Positions 48,431-62,020 are shown, counted from the first letter of the stretch. The stretch: DNA of 64,000 nucleotides from Erigeron canadensis (GCF_010389155.1 NC_057768.1:44805633-44869632); one strand, 5' to 3'. The notes: generated by a model from the sequence alone, not told the origin. Numbers and translations: made by a program.

Positions 48431-50828
48431 CTAAGGATCTGAGAAGTATCCGCTTATCAAACCCAAAAAGGACACTGCACAAACAAATGTGAATGGGTAA
48501 CCTTTCTTACTTCTCCTATCCTGCAAACAAGTAAATAAAATGAGGTGGTGGTGTTTGGTTACATTGATATCAATAATGATGAGATGACGAAACGTGTTTG
48601 GCAGTGTTGAATTTTAAATGGGAAATCACGTAATGGAACATGTATGACGGGATAAATGCAATATACTCACTAGTTCAAGCTGAAGTTTCCTTTTTGTTTC
48701 AATGATTTTGCTGTTCTGACATGTTAGGCTGGAGATAGTAGATTTGGCCTACAAAAAGAATTGTAATCAGATAGACCATTAGCTGAATGCTTAAGAATAC
48801 AAATCTTAACAAAGGATGAATCATGCACTCCTGGCATATGCAGAACACCAACACAAATTACTTGAAGTATCTGACGTCTAAGGAAGCTATACAATTCTCC
48901 GCATACTAAAATTTGTGCGAGTTGGCGCATCAGTGATGTGCATTGATGCATCACTAATGTAAGAAAAGCCTGCAATCTTTTTTTTTTTACTTCCTATATC
49001 TAAACACTAAAATGGGTACAAGCAATGAAGCAAACCTCTTTCAGTTGATTCTCTAATGAAGTTTCTTTCAATCTCAACTCCTTGAGTTGATTACGCAATC
49101 TCAACTTCCTTATGGAGTCCTCTTTCACCATCTTTACTGGGGCAGACTCCAAATTTTTGGAATAGTTCTGCTCATTTCCATCAGGATCACCATATGACTT
49201 TGGATCCTCCGTAGTCAATGCACCTTTAGCTTCCTTTGGGTCTTCAATTTTCTACAAAAAATTAAGTTCCAATTACATATAAAAGATGTCCCCATCAATA
49301 GTATTCAAGCAAAAGTCATGTTAAGTAAAAAAGTCATCACTCACTGTGTGCATTGAAAAGGCATTTTCATCTTTCTTCACCAGATTCTCTTCTTTCATAG
49401 AAGTTTCTTTAGGCAGATCTTTATCTGACACTTTATTTTTGTGTTCTTTTTCTGACACTTTATGTCTGTGTTCTTTTTCCGGCACATTATGTTTGTGTTC
49501 TTTTTCCGACACTTTATCTTTCTTTGCCTGATTCTCTTCTTTGATTGAAGCTTCTTTAGGTGGTTCTTTTTCGGAGATTTTGTTCTTGTGTTCCTCTGAT
49601 GGAGAATCTTGTTTGCTAACTAGAACAACTTTGAGCTTCTTCTCTTCAACATACTTGCCGCTACTTTTGGAGAACTGCCAGATGGCAAAAATTAGCATCA
49701 GTGCAGAAAAACTTGACCAAATAACGAAATACTTACCAATTCAAGAGTGACATCTTCTTCTCTCATCTCAGAATCGACGACTGTGCTCTGGATCAAGAAT
49801 TTATCTTTGCAATCGACCTCGGATGGAGCCGACCTTAGACCTTGCATAGTAACTGCATAGCAGAAAATAACATAAAACATGGCAAGTTATAGTATTGATC
49901 ACTACACATAGTAGTAAAGGCAACACATTGTGATGCAAAAAGTCATACAAACATTTGGATATGGAGTCCTTCTATACCCGTGAAATCGCATGCTGACTTT
50001 GGGCTGATGATGCCTGAATTGGGTCTAACACAATATCTCTTTGGTGATGTAGTTTTCACCTGAAAGATGAGAAAATGCTCTTCTATATGTGAAAAACAGA
50101 TAGTAAAAAAAGCTTATCTTTAACAGAAAAAACACTTGCAAGTTTACAAGGCAGGAATAATCGGATAAGTGCACATAAATGCATCCAACTCTATCCTAAA
50201 ACACAAAAACAAACATGTGTCTAATTTTGTCATATTTTGCTATCCAATTCCCAAACCTCCTGTGTGTATCAGACTTTCAACTCATTGCCCTGACAAAAAA
50301 CATCCATTTAGGTTATCACATTATTAAAACCGGTAATGGTTATAAGAGGTCAGATACATACAATAGCAATGTCTTGAAATTTTGACACACATAAAAGATG
50401 GCTGAAACATCTATAACAGCTAATAGCAAAACATAACAAGTTGAATACATTTTTTATGCATTTAATCGTACAAGGTACTATCACAAATACTTTAACGGGG
50501 TAGTAAGCAAGCACCTTAAATGCAACATATTCATCAGATATATTTGAGAGGTAAACTGAGGAGGTACTTGGTTTCTTCACCTCACCTGCAGTGGACAAAA
50601 GACCATACATCAATACCCCCAAATTCCATCTCTTTATGCTTTTGTGACAAAATTAAACCATAGTTTAGTAATTCAATCAGAAAATAACAAAATTTGAAAT
50701 GTAAATGTTAATGAGAACAATGCTATACATATATCCAATACGTTATATGTATATTAAAATTAAGAAGATATATTCTTACATATGAACTTGATTGATGTTC
50801 CATCAATTTCCAATAACTTTGCTCCCAT
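48431..50828 (-). CDS. VAP family protein (MSP domain, tail-anchored), PVA2-like
   Basis: Eight minus-strand exons, 50780-50828, 50515-50585, 49978-50059, 49737-49852, 49345-49674, 49036-49251, 48671-48748 and 48431-48520, give 343 residues. Residues 1 to about 125 are the Major Sperm Protein domain ([40 protein letters not shown]). VAP proteins use this domain to bind FFAT-type motifs at ER-plasma membrane and other contact sites. A long charged linker follows (residues about 145-250), with a 27-nt coding repeat, then a heptad-like [21 protein letters not shown] coiled coil. A hydrophobic tail [17 protein letters not shown] anchors it in the ER membrane, ending 3 residues before the C-terminus. 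The plan fits Arabidopsis VAP2-1/VAP2-2 (PVA21/PVA22) types. All splice phases match. Confidence 0.93.
49424..49528 (-). repeat. 27-nt coding minisatellite in the VAP gene
   Basis: Four units of 27 nt (9 residues) at 49424-49450, 49451-49477, 49478-49504 and a diverged 49505-49528. They encode variants of SEKEHKHNV / EKEHRHKVS and lie wholly in the charged linker exon, so unit number can vary without shifting frame. Confidence 0.9.
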
Positions 50829-51745
50829 TTTCTAAAATATTTTTCCTGAAAACAGTAGATTAAATCGAACGTAAATGGGATTCAGATGATGAATTGTTTC
50901 AATAAGATGAACGAAATTTATACAGATTGTAACAGAATAAATTGACAGGTCAGCATTCATCCATATATATTGTCGTTTCATCCTATATGTATTCTTGTTG
51001 CATGGGTCTACTTTTTTATGTTGGTTGATTTGGTTATCTATTTTTATCATTATTTCGATGTTTAGTCCCCTTGCTTTTATATTGTTACAGTATAATTGTC
51101 ACCTCTTTACTTCATGTAATTAAATTTTGAGTAACCTTCTCCGTTTTTTAGTTTTTACCCACAAGTCTTGGGTTTGACGGTATGGAGTGATAAGTCTATG
51201 AAGTTTTTTTCATGCATTCCAGGTTGGGTTCCACACCCAAAAATTAAACTTTCAAAATAAAAATAACCGCTACTAAAAATAAAATAAATATACAATTAAT
51301 AATTCATTGTCTTCATTTATAAAAAAAAACAACATGTTAACCGTTACCGTTACCTCTATCTGTTTCGCTCCTTGCATTGTTGGTTATCATTACAAAAAAC
51401 ACAAAATTCTGGTTCTTATTCAACAATCTCCCTAACCCGGCCAAAACAGAATCTTCAAGGTATATATATCCATTAATTACCGTTTCCATAATTCCCTATT
51501 ATATCATCTTAACATTTGTCATCATCAATAGTAGGTGAATAATCTTGTCATGTTATAATTTGTCATATTAATATGTATTGCAATCCTAGATTTTTGTAAT
51601 TGCAAAATGAAAATTTTTTTAACATAATTGTTTGACATGAACTTTAAATGGGCCCATATATAGTATATGATTAGGCTTTTTTATATGTGTATCCTTTTGT
51701 TCATGCATATATGTTAATATTCAGAAACTAACTGTTAACGTAAGG
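50829..51745. other. Divergent promoter region, VAP and kinase genes
   Basis: 917 bp between the start codons of the minus-strand VAP gene and the plus-strand kinase gene. It contains T-rich tracts and no clear coding or repeat structure. Both promoters must lie here; I cannot assign a TATA box to either with confidence. Confidence 0.55.
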
Positions 51746-54127
51746 ATGACGGAAGAAGAAACAAATAAGAAGAGCGTTATTTTCGCAGTTGGAAATAAGA
51801 GAATCATTTTCTCCAATTCTTGTGTTCCCATTTCGCTTGAAGGTATGCAGAAACCCTTTGACAAGGTTTATTAATTGTGTTCCTCTTTAACAATGTGCTT
51901 TTCATATATAGTAACTAGGTTTTGTTCATCAAATATATCCATAAGAAAAAAAAAATTACTGTATGTGAAAACAATTGTTGCTTGATAAAATGTTTGAAAG
52001 CCGTAGTGTATAATGAGGATTTAAGACATAAAGATAATTAGCTCTCACTTATACATCGTTAATGAGTTAAGTTGGATGTTAAGGTTCAATACTGAAAGAA
52101 CACTTGGTAATTAATGACAAATGAGCAAAATTATATGGATTAAGGGAAAATAAAACTTTTAGTAGTACTTGTATATTTATACTTGTACATGTAATTAGTG
52201 TATGTTAATTGTATTGGTAGACGTCGAGTCTATAGATGATAAAGATGAAGAGGATGAAATCGATTCTGAACCAACAACATCACCTAAGGCCACCAGCAGA
52301 TCATGCTCACCAACAGCTTCTCCTTATAAGGATGACAATTCATGTTCGCCATCATCTGCTTCCAAAGTAGATTCTGATCATGATGATGATGTAAGTCCTC
52401 ATCAAAGGCATGGGTTCTTTGATAAACTTAAAATGGGGTCCTCAAGCTTACATGGATTCCATCCTACCTTGCATTCTATCAAGAGGCTGACTCGGAAAAA
52501 GAGCAGGAAATTAACCAAAACCATACCAGCATTACCTCCTGACTTAGACACCGAGTTGCATTGTTTTGAGGCATCATGGATCAATTTTTCACTCGCGGAT
52601 CTTAAATCTGCAACAGACAACTTTAGCCGTGGTTTGTATATATCTGTCTATTTTAACTTTACAAAATATGGAATGATGGTGTCAAATGATTATTTGTAAG
52701 TCTTATGGAAATTTACTTTATTTATGTGATGATGCTACGAAGAAAACTTAATTGGAGAAGGCGGGTATTCTGAAGTTTACAAGGGTCTATTGAAAGATGG
52801 GCAACTTGTAGCAGTAAAAAGACTATTCAGGGGTACACCAGAGGAGATGACTTCGGATTTTTTATCCGAATTGGGAATTCTAGTTCATGTCAAACATCCA
52901 AATATATCTCATGTTATTGGCTATGGAGTTGAAGGCGGGATGCATCTTGTCCTTCCTTTGTCTCAATACGGAAGCTTAGCATCTCTTCTTACTGGTTAGT
53001 CGTTAAGCGACATTGTTATGCTGACGATATGTTAACGTTATTATAGATTATTTTGTTTTCTTGTCATCCTTGTTGTATGTTGATATTGGTTTCTAATTTC
53101 AGGTCAGAAAGAGAAACTAGATTGGGATGCGAGATATAACATTGCCATAGGCACGGCTTCGGGTCTTTCTTATCTTCATGAAGGTTGTCAACGGAGAATT
53201 ATTCACAGGGATATCAAGGCGGCTAATGTTTTGTTATCGGAGGAGTTTGAACCTAAGGTAATCAATTAATACATCTATGCAGGTTTAGAGTGACCTGTTT
53301 GGATTTTGGGTTGGCATGATTTTAAGAAAAGGTTTAGCTTCATATTAATATTAAGCTTTCTCTATAAAATGTAGATTTCTGATTTTGGGTTGGCAAAATG
53401 GCTGCCAGATCAATGGTTGAACCTCGCGGTATCACAATTTGAAGGGACATTTGGGTATGCAAACAAAGGACATACATTATTCTGGCGCTTTAAATCCCTC
53501 TTATGTATCTAGATTCATTTGATTTGATAAGTTTTGTTTTTCTTCCAAAGTATAGCTACCTTGCTCCCGAGATATTCATGAATGGTTTAATCGATGAGAA
53601 AACTGATGTGTTTGCTTTTGGGGTACTGTTGTTGGAAATCGTCACCGGACGTCCTGCTCTGGATGAGTCGCAGAAAAGTCTGGTTATGTGGGTAAGTCTT
53701 CAATTATGGTTCTTGATCAAGGTCTTGTATATCAAATTTTCATCACAGAAAAAAAGAACTTTTTGATTCAATATTTTCAGGCTAAACCTTTAATCGCTTC
53801 AAATGAGTTCAAAGAACTTGTTGATCCACAACTTTCTGGCGCTTGTGACTTAGAGCAGCTAAATTGCATTGTGACAGCTGCTTCTTTATGCATTAAGCAT
53901 GTTCCAACCAAACGTCCTAAAATGAGCGAGGTGAATTTCTCTTATCTGTATTGTCGTTCACGTTTTACTAGTATCTTGCCATTATTTATGCATATATGCA
54001 GGTTTACAGTATGTTAAAAAGCGGTCAAGGAGATCAGAGCATACTTGATGGAAACAATAAATATCAAAAGAGGCCTGCTTTTGAGAAGGGGAAATCAATG
54101 GAAATATATGAGTCAGACTATTATTAG
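51746..54127 (+). CDS. Receptor-like cytoplasmic kinase, RLCK VI-like
   Basis: Eight exons, 51746-51842, 52221-52631, 52743-52994, 53103-53257, 53375-53454, 53556-53691, 53781-53930 and 54002-54127, give 468 residues. After a serine/acidic N-terminal half ([21 protein letters not shown]) the protein kinase domain runs from about residue 170. It has the glycine loop [11 protein letters not shown] (174-184), VAVKR with K195, [11 protein letters not shown] with D290, DFG at 308-310, and [37 protein letters not shown]. All catalytic residues are present. The short stretch [19 protein letters not shown] just before the domain, and the length, match RLCK VI members such as the ROP-binding RBK kinases (about 460-510 residues). 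No signal peptide or transmembrane segment is seen, so it is cytoplasmic. The partner and pathway are inferred from family only. Confidence 0.93.
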
Positions 54128-54782
54128 ACTTGCTCCAAGACTATCTAAGTCATCAAAAGCCAGTTTGTGTTGAAACTTAAATTTATGTCAATGGGTTGAT
54201 TATATCCTCCAAGAAAACTCTGATATTCTTGGAACCATACAATGACTAACACGGGTTGGCACTTGGAGTCAGGAAGCTGGAAAGATATTAACCGGCTATT
54301 CTACTTCACTACAAGTACATGGTAAATCTATATGCTTTGTTTTCATGAATCATGAATGTAACGAGATAAATTGCTCTAGAAATGACAAGAGCATAGACTA
54401 TTTATGATCTAACTTTAGGTGATTGGTACTCTTAAGCAACTGTTGTTTTTGCAAGAATAACAGGCACCAAAAAATCTCATTACATACAATAGAAATATGG
54501 ACTTACAATTGTCACCGTAACCAACTTCGACAACAAAGAACCAGAAAAAACAGGAGTATATCTGGTGCTTAATACAAAAAGAAAAAGAACATATATATTT
54601 CTTCTACACCACAGAAATCCCACTATACTAGTTTAATTTAGATCCATGAGTAACTAAACTTTCCCTGTTTTTTAGAAAATTTGATGTTATATATGTTTAT
54701 GGAATACCAACTTAATGATTCTTTGATTAACTATCTGCTGGTTTCTGATATAAATGATCACTGTTTCTCAACTTTGTTCGTG
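54128..54782. other. Convergent intergenic gap, kinase and methyltransferase genes
   Basis: 655 bp between two stop codons facing each other. Contains the two 3' untranslated regions and AT-rich sequence; no further structure recognised. Confidence 0.6.
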
Positions 54783-57700
54783 TTATGAGTTTTGTTGCGA
54801 GTACCAGAGTTTCTTCTGGCAGATCAAAATCTTTTCTTTATCTGTGCCGTCTTCGGTAGCTTCAATATGACAATCCCATCTCAGTCCCTTTGCAATTGTA
54901 GCAACTGCATCTATGAAGAAGCTTGATTCCCTAATTACTGCATACCCATTTGGTCTCAAGATCCGATCCATCTCCAATAACATGTGTTTCATCTCACACC
55001 TACTCATACACAATTAGATTTTAATGTCAAAATGTGAAGTTTTAAATATTTTTTACTAGCATCAACAATAATACGACTTTAAGTGAGACGTTTTACCTAT
55101 GGCTTTCGGATGTAAAGAGACCGTCTACATGAAGAAGATCATATGTTCTGGGATATGTTGAAAACGCCTCACACCTAACAACAAATAAATTAACTGATTC
55201 AGTAAAAAAAAATTTAAAAAATTGAGAATTAAATTTACAATTATGTATATAACTATGTGTTTGTCTTACCAGTCATGGTAAGTTCCAATTAGGCCCCTAT
55301 CGTACACGACAGGAAGGGTATTTGGAGCATAAGATGAGATGACATTCATGACCCAAAGTGGATCATCGATCAAAGCTGCAGCAAAACCTCCATAACGAGT
55401 GTTTGTATCCATCACATTTCGTATCCTATCAGTTCCAAGAACCGGAAGCAACGCCTTGTAGTGCTTCACCCTATTTTTCCATTTCTTGTCATCACGGTTG
55501 AAGTCCCCAGCACTGCTACCTTTAACATCACCAATGCGGTCTGGAGCGTCATGTAATCTTTCAGGCCATTTTGGGATCGATGACAAGCTCAGTTTCTTGA
55601 GCTTTTGGTTGGGCACAACTACACATGGTCTCAATGGGGTGTACCACGCAGAATCAGGCTCAGTCCCATCATCACATTTTGTCGGGTAGTTGTCTGGTAC
55701 ATCAAGCTGTTTGTAACAGTCGTTATCTGATGATTTCTGCCAAACAGCTATATCGTCTTTCTTGTTATATAGCTTAAAGCACATTGAGGTTAAAAGTTCT
55801 TCTAACTTCTCGTAATCTGACTTTTGCTCATCTATTGTCGTGTTCCAACCTCTCCACCGTCTCTCGTAATTTATGGGAGGACCTGATAGGACCCAGAAGC
55901 CTCCTGGCCTTAGGATCCGGTGTACTTCAAGAAGGTAAATACCACCTGAAAATGAAATCCAAGAAACTAGTCAAGACGACTATGTAAATAATTAAAGGGG
56001 ACATCTTTAAGTTGTTTCCATACCACAGCATAGTTGTTTCCATACCACAGCATATGTGGCAATTTCAACCCATTCACTTATAAAAGGCAAAAGGGCCAAT
56101 TCTGGTTAAGCTTTATCTTAAACGGATCAAATCAGAAAACTTACGTAAAAAGGCCGTGGCCAAACAGGTCAAGTTTGTTATTATGGTTGTATACAACAGC
56201 AAAATCACCTTTTTATTCAAGAACCTATATCATTGTAATAATATAACTATCTTGACCATCTTTGAAGCAATTAGAATTTATATAAAATGATAATAATATA
56301 GAATAAAAAAAGGATCAAAAATGGTTCCAAGTCAACCCATTATCCATTTTGACTTGAACCCATTATGACCCATTATCCAACTCCCACAACTCGCCATTTG
56401 CAGCTTCTACCATAATATCACTGACTTCAAGGAATTCAAAATTACCAAATTCGATCCATGGGATAAGGCATCGTGAGCAATGAGCCATATCAAATGAATT
56501 TGATGGGAAGGGAAGACGTTGCGTAGATATAATTCCAAGAATTGCTGGAATACCACGTTCCAATGCAAACTGAACTTGAGCCTCGTGGTTATCTCTCGGG
56601 GCAAGAGACACCGTTAAGATGCCACGATCGAGCAAGTCACCTCCCCAACTAGCAACCTGGACTCAAAAGAAGTTCAAAATTAAGCTTAAAAGCAACAAAG
56701 GTTAACAAATTTGGTTTGGGCATCTGAAATGGAAACTAACCCCACATCCAGTATCAATGGCAGTTCTAACAGTCCCATCTTTCATTTCTGGGATTAGATT
56801 TTGCATTAAATCAACATAGGCGCTAACACCATTGGGGAACATAGTACCGCCACCAGGAAAGTAGAATTTCTCTCCTTCTTTTCTTAACCAATGCTGGTTT
56901 GACTTCTGCTTGTTGATCCAGTCATATGGAACATTTCTAAAAAGATTTACACAAAATATTAGATAAAAAACCAAAAAAACATGTTGATTAGAAGTAACAA
57001 TATCCACCAATTTACTTGGTTCAATTTGGGCTGGGTTGAATTACAAACGGTCAAATGGGTCATTCAGGTGGAAAAATAACCCAAATCTTATACTTAAAAC
57101 ATACAAACTCTTAAAATGTTCCTATTAAAAGATCTTAATTATTATTGTAATAGTAGTGTTTTTGTTATCATCCATAGAGTATTATTATTATCATGATCAT
57201 TGTCTATATAAATGGAGTAAACAAGTTTATTAGATCAACCTGACCCGGGCTATATCAAGGCACACTAAAAACTAACCCGTTTTAACTCAGACCTGTTTTC
57301 GTATGTTATACAACCTGCTGAACAGCCCCTTTTGTCATCTATAATCTGGATAGAAAGAAAAGATTGGAATTTTACCTATACCAACATTCATCTTTACTCT
57401 TTGGCCATCTGATAGGCTCCTTGTAGCCATCAGGTGGAGGTATCAAACACTCCTTCCTATCAAATACAGGCGGACAGTGACGTTCCATGAATGTAAGCCT
57501 GTGTCGCCCGTATTTCATCCATCTCTGTTTACATATATGCAGATACATCAATGATTAATGACAGGACGATTATGCACCCATACAAAGAGTTGAATTGCAT
57601 ACGCTGTAAAGTTCCTAAACACAATCATAAGGAGATCGAATAAAGGCATACCTTAGGATCCGTGCAAGGCGTGTAGTCTTGTAAGTCAGCACTGCATTCA

Positions 57701-57921
57701 GGAAAAGAAACCGATTTAACCCGGATCGGGCCAGACACAGTTTGTTCAACAGAGTCAACAGCTTTAGCAACCTCCTCGGTAGAAATTTTATTTTTTTCAG
57801 AACAAAAGATCCCACCAAGATAAAATGAGAGCCCACATAACACCACAAACATTAGTACTACTTGTACCACCCTTGTACTTTTTTCAGGTTGTCTTCCAGG
57901 CTTATCATCTTTAAACTTCAT
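54783..57921 (-). CDS. Golgi PMT-type methyltransferase (DUF248 family)
   Basis: Seven minus-strand exons, 57652-57921, 57376-57524, 56741-56936, 56446-56656, 55270-55945, 55097-55174 and 54783-54999, give 598 residues with all phases matching. Residues about 18-38 form the single membrane anchor of a type II Golgi protein. The luminal part opens with a Cys-rich segment ([18 protein letters not shown]). It continues with the SAM-binding motif [15 protein letters not shown] around residues 200-213, [24 protein letters not shown] and a second methyltransferase-like half (GYAVIRES). This is the putative pectin/homogalacturonan methyltransferase family (QUA2/PMT type), about 600-700 residues. Which of the PMT subgroups it belongs to cannot be read. 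A 5' leader intron is likely (see 57952-58990). It faces the kinase gene tail to tail. Confidence 0.93.
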
Positions 57922-57951
57922 TTTCTCTCCCCAAAAAAACTATACACAATC

Positions 57952-58990
57952 TGCTCAACAATAAAGTTCAAAACTTAAAGTCAACAAGATTTTTGAAACA
58001 AAATGTTAAATTTGTGTTTTAAAAAAAAAACAGATCTAGATGAGATGGGCACTATATACTAAAACAAGTTAAAACATCAAAGTTTTAGTCAAAAATAATA
58101 CTATATACTGTATATATATACACATAAATTAGTGCAGATCTGATGGAAAAACAAGAAAGTTTGTCAACATATGGTGGCAAGTATTGTGATACTGCCGACA
58201 ACGCTAATTGGACACTTTACAAGTCAAAATCACTTTAAACTAAAAAGTCACACCAATATTGGTCCAGTTCCTGTTTCATGAAATCTTTGTTATATAATAG
58301 AGAGGGCCCTTGACAATTATGGCCATTGCTTGCCCAGTGTCTGATAGGGAGAGAAACATTACTATAATTATTATTTGGTTTATTTTACGCTTTTCTATAA
58401 CTTTTTCTTACTGTTTTGATAATAAACAAAGAAAAAAGTTAGCAAGATTCTTTTATTACCACCATGCCACACAATCCATTCATTGTTTATCTTTATCAAA
58501 AAAAAAAAAAAAAAAGAAAACGTGTTATTCCAAACAAAACCCAGTTCTTAGTTTAGCTGAGAAAATAATATTCATATATAACGATTTAAATTTATATTTT
58601 CTTGATATGTCACAAGAATATAATAAGTAAGAATAGAATAGAATGAAAACAAAGAGAACCGATTTACAGAAATCAGATCTGCAACATGAAATTATGCCCA
58701 AAACCAAGATATCTGTTTATGAGGTTTTATTTTATATCTTATACAAAATATAAAATCCATAATATGTATATTGTATATTAACATATATATATATATATAG
58801 AGAAAGAGAAAGAAAGAAAGAATGGTGAGTAATGGGGAATACCTGATGTAATAATGATTATTAGTGAAGAGAAAAAGCAGCCGTATAAAAACGCATGAAG
58901 ACAGACAGACAGGGATCGATCCTGTTAATGGAAAGCAAACCAACCAAACAAGAGAAGCTGATATAAAAAAGACACACACACAGAGAGAGA
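57952..58990 (-). promoter_or_regulatory. Probable leader exon and leader intron of methyltransferase gene
   Basis: On the minus strand a GA/CT-rich stretch (58843-58990, with CTCTCTCTCTCTGTGTGT) ends at a CAG|GTATTCC donor. TTGTTGAGCAG near 57952 offers an acceptor 31 bp before the start codon. The arrangement matches leader introns common in this family. No coding is interrupted. Inference from splice motifs only. Confidence 0.45.
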
Positions 58991-59420
58991 GAGGAGGATG
59001 AGGCAAAAAGGGTATATCTATGGCCTCACACGCACATACATACATGTACAATACAAAGACGTATTACGGAGTATTTATTTATGTCTATAATTTATTATAT
59101 TATATTTTTCCTCACATGCATATGCATATCTATATGTCCATATTACATACAGATATATTCTACGCTTTTATGACTCCTGTCTTTCATGTTGTTTTTTACT
59201 TTTTTTTTTTTTTTTTACCTTATCTCCTTTTTTGATGTATTTAATCTAATAGAATGTAGGTGTTAATAAACATGTTTTTCAAATTGTGGTTTGGACAAAA
59301 AGTATAAGATTTAATGTTATAATTTTATATATATTTATCTTTTATTTATATATATCTATTACATCTTTTAAAAAAATTATGTATATAAAATACTATTGTA
59401 TGTAATACTATTATACTAAT

Positions 59421-59597
59421 AGGGGAAGGGAATATGAGGATGTTAGGCATCTAAGTTGGGTGAAAAATTTTTTACATACTTTTTTAAAACCATAAAAACT
59501 ATGGGGGCCAAACATTTATTCAAAATGTTAAAATATTGATATGTGAGGGATTTTTCACTTAAGTTGAATGTATAACAGCCTCATATTAACTTTTCTC
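59421..59597 (+). mobile_element. MITE, same family, copy E
   Basis: Begins AGGGGAAGGGAATATGAGGATG and ends CAGCCTCATATTAACTTTTCTC, about 80-85% like copy B by eye. The core CATCTAAGTTGGGTGAAAAATT..ACTATGGGGGCC..GATATGTGAGGGATTTTTCACTTAAG is preserved. Confidence 0.82.
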
Positions 59598-60083
59598 ACA
59601 TTAATATATATGATTAAAAAAATTAAAAGTGAGTAGGTGTTTGATTTAGAAATATGAGGTTTAGATTTTTAAGAAAAGAGATATAAACCACCAGTTGACT
59701 TTTTTTACAAACCAAGCTCCATGGTGGTTCTTTTTTTACATTTCCATTGCTTTCTCTCTACCAATATATGTGTTTGTTTACTCTATTACCTCTATCTTTT
59801 TAAAAGTGCTAAAACCACTCGAATCCAAATAAATCAACCTAAGTACCTAACCTCATGAATTTTGGGACATAAAAATCGCCTTAACCTAAATGTTTTGTAT
59901 GATTTGATACACGGATTAAACATACAAGATTTGAATTACCATAATAACTTATCTATTACTAAATGAAATTACGAATCCTAAATATTAGAAACATTACTTA
60001 ACACCAACCAAATTGAGAATCGGTAGACAAGACGTCGATGTCACCATCATTGCGGTGGATGTACTCATACTGTTCATAGTCGT

Positions 60084-60362
60084 ATGAATCATTTGATCCT
60101 TGAAGACGATATTATGTTGCGTATTCCTCCCCCGGGTCAGTTACGTAAGCTTCGGGCTGACCACCATCGTTGTGCGGGGGCCGACATTACCCTGCCAATA
60201 TTTCGCGTGCTCGAGCATGGTCATTATAGTGGAATCGGCATCAGTAAACTTGCGTTTAAAACCATGATCAAATTTTCCATAAAAAAAAATCATGTATTTA
60301 AGGAAAAAAAATGGGGGGAGGGGGTAATTGGATGGAAACCCCTAATCTCATATACTATTTGA
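60084..60362 (+). CDS. Unrecognised open frame, GC-rich 5' part
   Basis: A 92-codon frame. The stretch 60110-60230 is markedly more GC-rich than its surroundings (CCCCCGGGTCAG, GTGCGGGGGCCGAC), which could mark a captured gene fragment. It encodes no domain I recognise and later runs into A/G homopolymers. Probably not a gene. Confidence 0.15.
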   Translation: MNHLILEDDIMLRIPPPGQLRKLRADHHRCAGADITLPIFRVLEHGHYSGIGISKLAFKTMIKFSIKKNHVFKEKKWGEGVIGWKPLISYTI

Positions 60363-61612
60363 TACCTACTAATCTCCCACCCAGGCTAGTGTCCAGGTTA
60401 TTCTTAACCACTTAATAATTCTCTGATTATCTCGAGTTTGCCTTTATCCCTCATTTTACAAAGATTCGAAGGTTATTAGTAACATACTTTGATAATGAAA
60501 TTTCATTTAAAATTACAGTATGAGAAATGCTAGAGTTACAACCAAATTTTTAAAAAAATTTCACAAATACATGTGTAATTAACAAAATTAAGGAAAAACA
60601 TGAAAGAGAAAGAAAGACTATTTTTTCATTAGTCCATATCAGTTACCAATTAATTTTTTATATTTGTATGTGTTTGTAATTTGTGTGTATGTTTGGTGTT
60701 TCTTATAATATAATGCGATTACGTACTATGAATGGCGATGTGAATATACTCAGAATTAATGTCAAACAAACATTATGTTTCTTTAGTTTATAATCTTATT
60801 AGTGTTCATTTCCGTCCAATGGACGGATAGTCTCAAAATTTATTAATCAAAGTTAAAAAATTGAAATTCAAATATATTAAATAGATATACCGAAATCAAC
60901 TTAGAAATTTGCTAGCTGAGGTAGCCACTCCATCGGTCAAAATACTCTTAAAATTTTCCGCCCATTCACAAAGGTTATAGAAAGATATAATCGTAAATCC
61001 TAAGAGTTAATATAGGTTACAAATACAAAATTTAATATGTAATATTTAGATTAGTTAAGTCATATATCACAACTTAATCAATACGAAAGTTAAAGAAGAA
61101 ACATACGAAAATTAACTCCATATGAATATTGATTCCAGTTTACCACTTTTTTTTTTCAACTTTAGCTAAATAAAAAAATTACAGTTTCTTATATTCTAAA
61201 ACTGTAAACTATATAATTTGAAAATACATACCAATTCATCAACAAAGACCATATCGTACGTTTTGATTTTATCCGGGTTGTTCCACTCCAAAACAATTCA
61301 TACATGTACAACACGGAATCTTAAATGATGGTTAACATGTATTGGCTTAAGATCTTCAAGATGAACTAATTTGGTCACATTTTTTGTTGTTGAATAAAAA
61401 GTCATAACGAACATATAATGGACAACAATAATGATTATAATGATTAAAAAATAATAATAACAATAACATAAAAATTCAATGTTAAAAAATAATAATAATG
61501 ATTAATTATGTGCAAAGTATATAAAAAGAAAAACTTTTTTATAGTTGATCGTAGCTTCTTTTTTTTGTTGTCGTACGTGAGTTATATTATAGATTATCAA
61601 TAAAAACGAAAA

Positions 61613-61860
61613 GTGTAAATTAATTATTTTTAAATTGGGTGAAATTATAAACTGGTGATGGAAAACAGAAAAAAGTGTAAATTAATTATTTTTAAGTGTA
61701 AATTGGTGATGGAAAACCAAAAAGTATAATTAATTATTTTTAAATTGGGTTAAAGTGTAAATTGTTGATGGGAAACCAAAAAGTGTAAATTAATTGTTTT
61801 AGATTGGGGTTAAAGTGTAAACTGGTGATGGAAAACCAAAAAGTGTAAATTAATTAAGAT
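61613..61860. repeat. Tandem array, about 62-66 bp units, 4 copies
   Basis: Four imperfect units carry GTGTAAATTAATTATTTTTA followed by GGTGATGGAAAACC, with small length changes between units. No coding. Could arise by slipped mispairing. Confidence 0.75.
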
Positions 61861-62020
61861 TAATATTAAAAAATTAGAGAATTAATAAGAATGGAAGATT
61901 AGGTTAAAGGAGGGGGATTAGGGGTGCTAAGTGTACCCCTAACCCCTCTTTTAGTTATATTATAGATATTTAATATTAATTAATTTAGTTTAGATAAGTA
62001 TACAATAAATAATAGGCATT

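Noticed and set aside
31487..57921. Cell-wall or sugar biosynthetic gene cluster
   Set aside because: Although several genes relate to sugars or the Golgi, they are interleaved with unrelated genes, have independent promoters and are all members of widely dispersed families.
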